This document shows positions 57,499 through 64,000 of a stretch of 64,000 bases of DNA, piece after piece. Each line of letters opens with the position of its first letter. Position 1 is the stretch's first letter. Location of the stretch: NCBI GenBank assembly GCA_030248215.1, contig JASANG010000068.1, positions 78,479-142,478 on the forward strand, given 5' to 3'. Position numbers and translations under genes: made by a program. The notes below the pieces were generated by a model. It was not told the DNA's origin and did no database searches. It saw only the letters and a list, made by a program, of their open reading frames with translations. The DNA is from Enoplolaimus lenunculus. Its lineage: Eukaryota > Nematoda > Enoplea > Enoplida > Thoracostomopsidae.

Positions 57499-58411
57499 AA
57501 ACATATTGTAAACAGCAAATGTCGACCGTTTTTACCAAAAAAGTGAACTTTGGAAAAAGTAAATACTTCGCGGAAAAAATTCTGCATCCACCGCTTGTTG
57601 CCATATTGTTTCTGGTGTAAATTTTTGGCATACACCTACCTATATCTTCAGATCAGCAAAAACAGCAAGCAAAATTACAAAAACATTACAGATAAAAAAC
57701 GTTTTGACGAAAACCTATAGCACTAAAATTGGGATTATATAATTCAAACTTACATAAACGTCATTCAAGTATATAATACTTCATGTATCTAGGCATTCTA
57801 CATCATAAGGATCCGCGAGCATTTTCAAACTACTTGTCACCTGACAGCAGAGTGCAACCGAAGGTGAAAAATACCGGAACCAAACCGGAAGTCAACAAAA
57901 CTTGACTGAAGCCAGAGTCGGAGGTGAGATGAAATTAGGTAGTTAAAATGATATTTAATTTGTTAATTTTAGCAAATATATCTGCAATGCGTTGTTAAAT
58001 CGTTTGACTTTACGCTTATATTTTTTTTACGAAATCTCCGCAATTTTTTCTCAAAGTTGTGCCAAACGGTAAAACTACGCGCGCCAAACAGATAAATTTT
58101 ATTAAACTTTGCAAAATTTCACTGCCGAAATTGCCGTAACCTTCGGCGAACTATCTGAGCCGGAGCTGGAGTCGGAGGTCAATTTTCTGCCAAAGTCGGA
58201 GCCGGAGGCAGACTTCCAGTTGTATTAACGTGCCTGACAGCATCCGAACCCTAAGCGTTAACTTTAGCGTAAGTATAATCGTAAACCTAATCCTAAGCAT
58301 AAACCTAAAGTATAGCGATGGGCGACAACTTGTCACCAAATGCTATAAGTCATTAAAGGTTACGCTACATGGTAAAACAAAACTTAATTCAACATCCCGA
58401 CCATAAATGAA

Positions 58412-58532
58412 GGGTTGCGCTATGCTCGCCGCGCACCGCCGCAAGCCAGCGCCCGGCACTGTAAAACTTTATTAAAAATTGCCGCATGACGACGGGCGGC
58501 GATGTCCGGCTTAGTAAAGTATAGCGCAACCC
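58412..58532. mobile_element. GC-rich 121-bp MITE (GGGTTGCGCTAT termini)
   Basis: Perfect 12-bp inverted termini GGGTTGCGCTAT / ATAGCGCAACCC around a CGCCGC-rich hairpin-forming core. Confidence 0.75.
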
Positions 58533-58949
58533 CAACGCAATTAATTAATGAAACAATATTTGAACTTGATTACTTATTTATATAAGAAAAACGTTCAAAA
58601 TTGTAACGTTAATATACAAAAAGGCAGCGCTTGTGGCATACTATCCCTAGCGAATGCATAGAGGGAAGCGGGAGCCGTACATCCCCCGTCAGAAATTTTT
58701 TGTGACAAAATGATAAGTTCACTATACTAAGTACCTTACAATTTTTCCCTTTAGAAAATTGGCACATATATTTGCATACTGTAAATAGAAATTGGAATGT
58801 ACACTGATAACCGGAAACTTTTACCAGGTCTGAGTATTATAAAATTATCGCGTTCATGGTGTCTACGGTAGCGTGCGTTTGTGAAAACGGCTCCTAGTGA
58901 CAATAATTCAAAGCATATAAACCATTAACCATAGTTTTGGAAAATTTAA

Positions 58950-59212
58950 CCCCTTCTCACATTGAGTTGCCTGTAGGCAACTCAGTACAGTGTATATACG
59001 TTAAATAGTATATATCGCACCGCGTTTTACAGTTGCAACACGTATACATAGTACTAAATCACCACAAGACGTGACAGCCCCCTCGGGCTCGAGCGTCAAG
59101 CTCCTATAGCTGAGTGGTGATGGTATACGCCTCCCACTCCAGTCACTGGAGTTCGAATCCTAGCATAAAAGTAGGTCTCAGGGGAAATAGAAAATATTCA
59201 TGTGAGAAAGGG
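58950..59212 (+). mobile_element. piggyBac-type MITE (TTAA) with tRNA-like segment, full copy
   Basis: 263 bp between TTAA at 58946-58949 and 59213-59216. Termini CCCCTTCTCACAT and its near-complement ATGTGAGAAAGGG form the inverted repeat. Inside is a segment with pol III-type boxes, TAGCTGAGTGG and GTTCGAATCC (about 59106-59160). The tandem duplication that follows carries a second, left-truncated copy (59685-59823). Confidence 0.85.
59103..59172 (+). pseudogene. tRNA-like segment inside a TTAA MITE (second copy at 59714-59783)
   Basis: Contains TAGCTGAGTGG and GAGTTCGAATCC at tRNA-like spacing, with GCCTCCCAC where an anticodon loop (CCC, Gly) would be. The T and acceptor stems do not pair, and ACTCCAGTCACTGGAGT forms its own hairpin. 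A derived or convergent pol III promoter is likelier than a working tRNA. Confidence 0.45.
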
Positions 59213-59401
59213 TTAAACAACGGCCTGTATATAGCAAATTGTTGCTGTGACCCTCGAACAAAGTCAAAATATAATTGGTTAGAGAGCTGTCAAAGGGGAC
59301 TCTACGGCTGAAAGAATTGTGCTAATTTCAAACCATGAGTTGTTATATTCGAAGGGGCAACACAATTTGTAAAAAGGACAAGAATAAAATATTGCGAGAG
59401 C

Positions 59402-59603
59402 GGCCCGTGTATAGAACAGGGCCGGAACAGTTGTATAAGTATATTCCTAAGCCTAAGCCTAAGCCTAAGCGTATGGATAAGCGTATTCGTAAGCCTAGGC
59501 GTAAGCCTAGAGCCTAAGTCTAAGCAAAAAATAGTCTAAGGTTTAATCTGACTCTATTATAGCCCCTCCGAAAAACGATCCGGCTCTGTTGTATACATGG
59601 GCC
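59402..59603 (-). mobile_element. GGCC/TTAGGC MITE, family A (second copy at 60013-60214)
   Basis: Termini GGCCCGTGTATAGAACAGGG and CTGTTGTATACATGGGCC. The internal hexamers read CCTAAG on this strand, so the element is inverted relative to most copies. It lies inside the 611-bp tandem duplication. Confidence 0.8.
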
Positions 59604-60868
59604 CCGAGACCTATCCGACACACACACCCTCGGCTCCTCGAAATTGGGGCTCAGGGATAATTGACTATAAAAGGTATGTTCCGTACAGCCCCCTCGGGCT
59701 CGAGCGTCAAGCTCCTATAGCTGAGTGGTGATGGTATACGCCTCCCACTCCAGTCACTGGAGTTCGAATCCTAGCATAAAAGTAGGTCTCAGGGGAAATA
59801 GAAAATATTCATGTGAGAAAGGGTTAAACAACGGCCTGTATATAGCAAATTGTTGCTGTGACCCTCGAACAAAGTCAAAATATAATTGGTTAGAGAGCTG
59901 TCAAAGGGGACTCTACGGCTGAAAGAATTGTGCTAATTTCAAACCATGAGTTGTTATATTCGAAGGGGCAACACAATTTGTAAAAAGGACAAGAATAAAA
60001 TATTGCGAGAGCGGCCCGTGTATAGAACAGGGCCGGAACAGTTGTATAAGTATATTCCTAAGCCTAAGCCTAAGCCTAAGCGTATGGATAAGCGTATTCG
60101 TAAGCCTAGGCGTAAGCCTAGAGCCTAAGTCTAAGCAAAAAATAGTCTAAGGTTTAATCTGACTCTATTATAGCCCCTCCGAAAAACGATCCGGCTCTGT
60201 TGTATACATGGGCCCCGAGACCTATCCGACACACACACCCTCGGCTCCTCGAAATTGGGGCTCAGGGATAATTGACTATAAAAGGTATGTTCCGTAATAA
60301 TAAGCAATAAACGCCAGCATTGTAAATATTTATTCCGATTAACAGAGTAAGAACGAGTAGAACATTTTGTGTCGAATCGACGATAGGAGCTTGAGTAAAA
60401 ATTGTAAAATTAATTGTTTTTAATATTTCAATATTTTCTTTTCGTTTGTGTGGTATAAAATTTCTGAATAATTCCAACAGATAAGGTCGACCTCACTTGT
60501 GATATCTTAAATGAAAATTAATAACTAAAATTTAAATTACGAAATTTTCTTCTTGATATAGGCAGATGTCCGAGTTTTTTACTGACTTTTTTCTGAATCA
60601 TATGAACACGATAGTGTTCATATATATGGTTCGCGCTTCTCAAGTGCGTATTTTCAGTTTAGTTTGCATGTTGGTACTCAAGTAATAGCAGACCTATTTC
60701 GTTTAAATTTTGTACACTGGTACTCTAGTCCGTCGGGAATATCTGTGCCAAAGGATTTGCGAAAAGAACGTAGCCTTCAGTAGTTACGGTCAAAAAACTC
60801 GTTACAGAAAGTGCACGAAATTTTCCATTTTGGTTCAGCACTTTTTTCCCGTTAGCTATGTAATTTAA

Positions 60869-63370
60869 CCCTCTCATGCCCATTGGGTCCATTTGGACCC
60901 AGCTGGTTAGCCGCTTAATGATAATTCCTTTAATAACTCATGCCAGAACGTTTGGTATCGTTTAAAAGCTTTTTTCCAGAGCAATATGCAATTCTGCACT
61001 AAAACGACATAGCTAGTGAACATTAAACAACATAGAGAGAGTTTAACACAGAAAAGATCAAAATGAGGGCGGGGCCAAAAAATTCGCTTTAGGTTACCAA
61101 ATCCAGTAATACACAGACCCGAAAACTCGTACGCATGTAAAATCAGTTCTAGTTTGCATCTGTACAATATGTTTTCCGTAGCTACATCGCATCTTTCGTT
61201 ACTGCGTTGTTAGTCAGTGGGTCCGCATGGACCCACTGGGCATTCGTCGGTAAAATAAACAAGCATGAGTATATGTAGCATTGAATTAAAAAATCTTTAT
61301 AAAACAGCTTCTATAGTGATTATTTGTCATGAAATTTGCAGAATTTTAACTTCTGTTGTAGTAAAATGTCTAAAATTCACAACGGTACAGTACTGCCAGA
61401 TATAGACTCTGATATTGAATCAGATAGTGAGCCAGAGGATAATGGTCTGTTTGGTCTTGATGCAGATCGCCCAGAAAGTGATTATTCGTCAGACTGCGAT
61501 GTAGATAATATGACTAATTATGCTCGAACATTAGGAAAACGGCGACAGTTACACCGTAAATTAGAAGACTCGGAATCAGACACAGAATCTGACGTTAGTA
61601 CAGATGAAAATGTTAGACCTGAAAGCAAACGCCATAGAACTGAAATTCTAAAACCTTACTTGCCAAAGAAACCCAAGAAGTGGGGCTTCAAAATTTTTGC
61701 GCGATGTGGAGTTTCTGGACTTTTGTACGATTTTAGGTTTTGCGACGGCAAAGCTCCGGAGCCGCGCATTTCAACTGGCAAAATACCTGGAGACACGGTT
61801 ATGCTGCTTTGCGATACGCTGCCTGCGAATTTGAATTTTAAAGTTTATTTCGACAACTACTTCAATTGGTTAATCGTTGGTGTGAAACTGCGGGAACGAG
61901 GTATTTTTTCCGTAGGAACGCTGCAAGCAAACAGATTAAACGGATGTCCGCTTAAATCGGAGAGTCAGCTTAAGAAGTGTGGTCGGGGCTCGTTCGACTG
62001 TAAAACAGATAATCAACTTGGCATAACATTGCTGCGATGGTTTGACAATCGCACTGTCACCTTGTGCTCAACATATATTGGAGTAGAACCTTCGGATTGC
62101 GTAAAACGATATGATCGTCGTCTCAAACAACGAGTCTCGGTTTCACGTCCGGCAATTATTAGTGAGTATAACAAGCACATGGGAGGCGTCGATTTGGCGG
62201 ACATGCTCGCTGCATTGTATCGAATGGCTCACAGATCTCTGAAGTGGTCAGTTTTTCACTTCAAATGGTTTAACTAGAACAAAATGCAGCATACTTTTCA
62301 AAACATAAGTTTTAGCATGTTTTATTAGAAATACACTTTACTTTTATTGCTTGTAATGCTGTTATTCAACAATTCATTGATTGCTAGTAGTGCTGTTATT
62401 TGTTATTCAATGATTGCTAGTAGTGCTTTTATGCGACAGCTCATCAACCAAGTTGTACTTGACGCATTAATTGAGTCCAAACCTACTATATCTTAGTTTT
62501 GCAGATACAAAGAAATTCGGCAATTTAACAGGTTGCTCCATTGAAATTTTAGGTATATGCGTGTGTTCTTTTGGATACTGGGCTCTTCGGTGAGCAACGG
62601 ATGGCTGCTCTATCGCCGCGAATGCCAAGCACTCGAGTTACCAAAAAAGGAACAACTAGATTTACTGGGTTTCTTGTTATCTGTGGCGGATAGCTTGGCA
62701 CGCTGTCAACCAGCAAAGCGTTTTGGAGACGTTTCTGGCAAGGCAAAACGAGGTCGGCCGTCTTCTGGGGACGCTAGCTGTTCCGTTCCTACGTTGCTGC
62801 GAAAGAAAAATGCTGCTAAGCAAAAGCCATCGTCTGAAAGCCGCTTTGATGGATTTAAACATTATCCTGGGACGATGAAGAGAGGTCGGTGCAGTTATTG
62901 CACCAAAGCGAAGTCGAGAATAGGATGTACAAAATGCAAAGTTAACCTTTGTATTACTGAGCGTCGAAATTGCTATGTGCCGTATCATGAACCTGTGGCA
63001 TAAGTTTAGTTTTAGTATTAAAATTTCTTTTAATTTTAACGATACTTACGAAATTTTAACATTTAACACTGCAAATGATAGATTTTAGGGCTTTAACAAG
63101 GCTATATTGTTAATTAGACATTTCTATCATCATTAAATAGGTTTGTTATGCTTTCCTTATCGATAATTACCGTAGCTAGAGTAGTTTTTGTTATTTGGAT
63201 AATGCTACTAGTGGATGCCCACTGGGTCCATATGGACCCACTATTGTAACTTGTTATATTTCCGTATTTTCAATAAAAACGAAGAGCTGCATATGATACT
63301 GAGTGCATCAGTGCGTGTTACTATTGAAAAAAATTATTGAACATTCATTTAAAATTTGGGCATGAGAGGG
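60869..63370 (+). mobile_element. piggyBac transposon with TTAA target duplications
   Basis: The element is bounded by a 14-bp perfect inverted repeat, CCCTCTCATGCCCA at the left and its complement at the right, and by TTAA at 60865-60868 and 63371-63374. The CCC start and the TTAA duplication are diagnostic of piggyBac. It is 2502 bp long and carries a two-exon transposase. Three near-perfect palindromes of the type TGGGTCCATATGGACCCA lie inside the ends (about 60884, 61218, 63225). Perfect termini suggest a fairly young insertion. Confidence 0.96.
61366..63003 (+). CDS. piggyBac transposase, internally deleted, one intron
   Basis: Exon 1 (61366-62246) opens MSKIHNGTVLPDIDSD with the Asp/Glu-rich N-terminus common in this family. 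It then jumps to PYLPKKPKKWGFKIFARCGV, FKVYFDNYFNW (second catalytic Asp) and NKHMGGVDLADML (third Asp). A GTCAGT donor at 62247 and a ttttag acceptor before 62553 restore KWYMRVFFWILGS, so the apparent stop at 62275-62277 is intronic. Exon 2 (62553-63003) has SNGWLLYRREC and the C-terminal Cys-rich ring CSYCTKAKSRIGCTKCKVNL. About 200 residues that should hold the helical dimerisation domain and the first catalytic Asp are absent, so the protein should be inactive as a nuclease but may still bind DNA. Confidence 0.93.
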
Positions 63371-63410
63371 TTAACGGTTGTAACTTTCACCACTTTATAG
63401 AGCTTGTGGT

Positions 63411-64000
63411 TGGTTTCATCCCAACTGTCGGTTTCACCCCAACGATTGGTTTCACCCCAACAGTCGGTTTCACCGCAACGGTTGGTTTCACCCCAACAGT
63501 CGGTTTCCCAACGGTTAGTTTCACCCCAACAGTCGGTTTCACCCCAACGGTTGGTTTCACTCCAACAGTCGGTTTCAACCCAACGGTTGGTTTCACCACA
63601 ACGGTTGGTTCCACCCCAACAGTTGGTTTCACCCCAACGGTTGGTTTCACCCCAACAGTTGTTTTCACACCAACGGTTGGTTTCACCCCAACGGCTGGTT
63701 TCACCCCAACGGTTGGTTTCACCCCAACGGTTGGTTTCACCCCAACGGTTGGTTTCACCCCAACGGCTGGTTTCAACCCAACGGTTGGTTTCACCCCAAC
63801 CGTTGGTTTCACCCCAATGATTGGTTTTACCCCAACGATTGGTTTCAGCGCAACGGTTTGTTTCACCCCAACGGTTGGTTTCACCCGCACGGTTGGTTTC
63901 ACCCCAACGGTTGATTTCACCCCAACGGTTGGTTTCACCCCAACGGTTGGTTTCACCCCAACAGTCGGTTTCACCCAAACGGTTGGTTTCACCCCAACAA
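63411..64000 (+). repeat. 18-bp minisatellite running off the right edge
   Basis: About 33 units of GGTTTCACCCCAACGGTT with scattered variants. Since 18 is a multiple of 3, several frames on both strands stay open (WGETNR on minus, VSPQRL on plus). It starts about 37 bp past the piggyBac TTAA. No codon-level sign of translation. Confidence 0.92.

Larger units (their letters stand above)
59074..60295 (+). repeat. Near-perfect 611-bp tandem duplication
   Basis: 59074-59684 and 59685-60295 are essentially identical. The unit holds the right part of the tRNA-bearing TTAA MITE, a unique spacer, and one complete GGCC-type MITE (59402-59603 and 60013-60214). The identity implies a very recent event; an assembly duplication is also possible. 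Confidence 0.95.

Noticed and set aside
59335-59517. 60-residue frame (and its duplicate at 59946-60128) ending in Lys-Pro-Lys-Pro repeats
   Set aside because: The Lys-Pro repeats come from CCTAAG hexamers of a family A MITE.
63349-63992. Two long minus-strand frames and one plus-strand frame
   Set aside because: All are translations of the 18-bp minisatellite in different frames; none has a start context or composition preferring one frame.

Overview
This is an AT-rich animal nuclear sequence. The protein genes are interrupted by many short introns with ordinary GT-AG borders. The gene content is typically metazoan: an ER membrane complex subunit, a TBC/rhodanese trafficking protein, a secreted thrombospondin-repeat protein and an ACCS-like aminotransferase. 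DNA transposons and short terminal-inverted-repeat elements (MITEs) are extremely dense. A tunicate-like marine invertebrate is my best guess, but that is inference and nothing in the window proves it. I saw no bacterial features, CRISPR array, rRNA gene, or retrovirus-like or Polinton-like element.

Layout. All five recognisable host genes, and most weaker candidates, lie on the minus strand. (1) 1544-4452: EMC10, five exons seen; its membrane-anchor exon is probably beyond the left edge. (2) 6491-16070: TBC1D23, start codon to stop codon, about 14 exons, with a plus-strand LINE fragment (8620-9970) in one intron. (3) 20487-20996: a one-exon secreted protein that ends ...KRK-ENPVLAIRFG-stop, the signature of an RFamide neuropeptide precursor. 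(4) 26770-35637: a complete seven-exon secreted protein with six thrombospondin type-1 repeats, 513 residues, every splice phase closing. (5) 50464-57232: the first seven exons of an ACCS-like PLP aminotransferase; the exons with the PLP lysine were not found. (6) 60869-63370: a piggyBac transposon on the plus strand with TTAA target duplications and a spliced, internally deleted transposase. (7) 63411 to the right edge: an 18-bp minisatellite.

Between and inside the genes are at least ten repeat families. Two share GGCC-type termini, 8-bp target duplications and internal TTAGGC hexamers. One is a TTAA-flanked piggyBac-type MITE carrying a tRNA-like segment. One is a long-hairpin MITE with TA duplications. 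Several hAT-type MITEs have 8-bp duplications, and some elements sit inside others. A satellite with a 187-bp monomer and 374-bp dimer fills part of an ACCS intron and ends exactly at a splice donor.

The genes do not form one pathway. EMC10 works in ER membrane protein insertion, TBC1D23 in endosome-to-Golgi vesicle capture, and the two secreted proteins use the secretory route. I see no sign that they are co-regulated. The most interesting items are the RFamide candidate, the MITE-derived satellite at the splice donor, the tRNA-bearing TTAA MITE and the GGCC/TTAGGC MITE superfamily.
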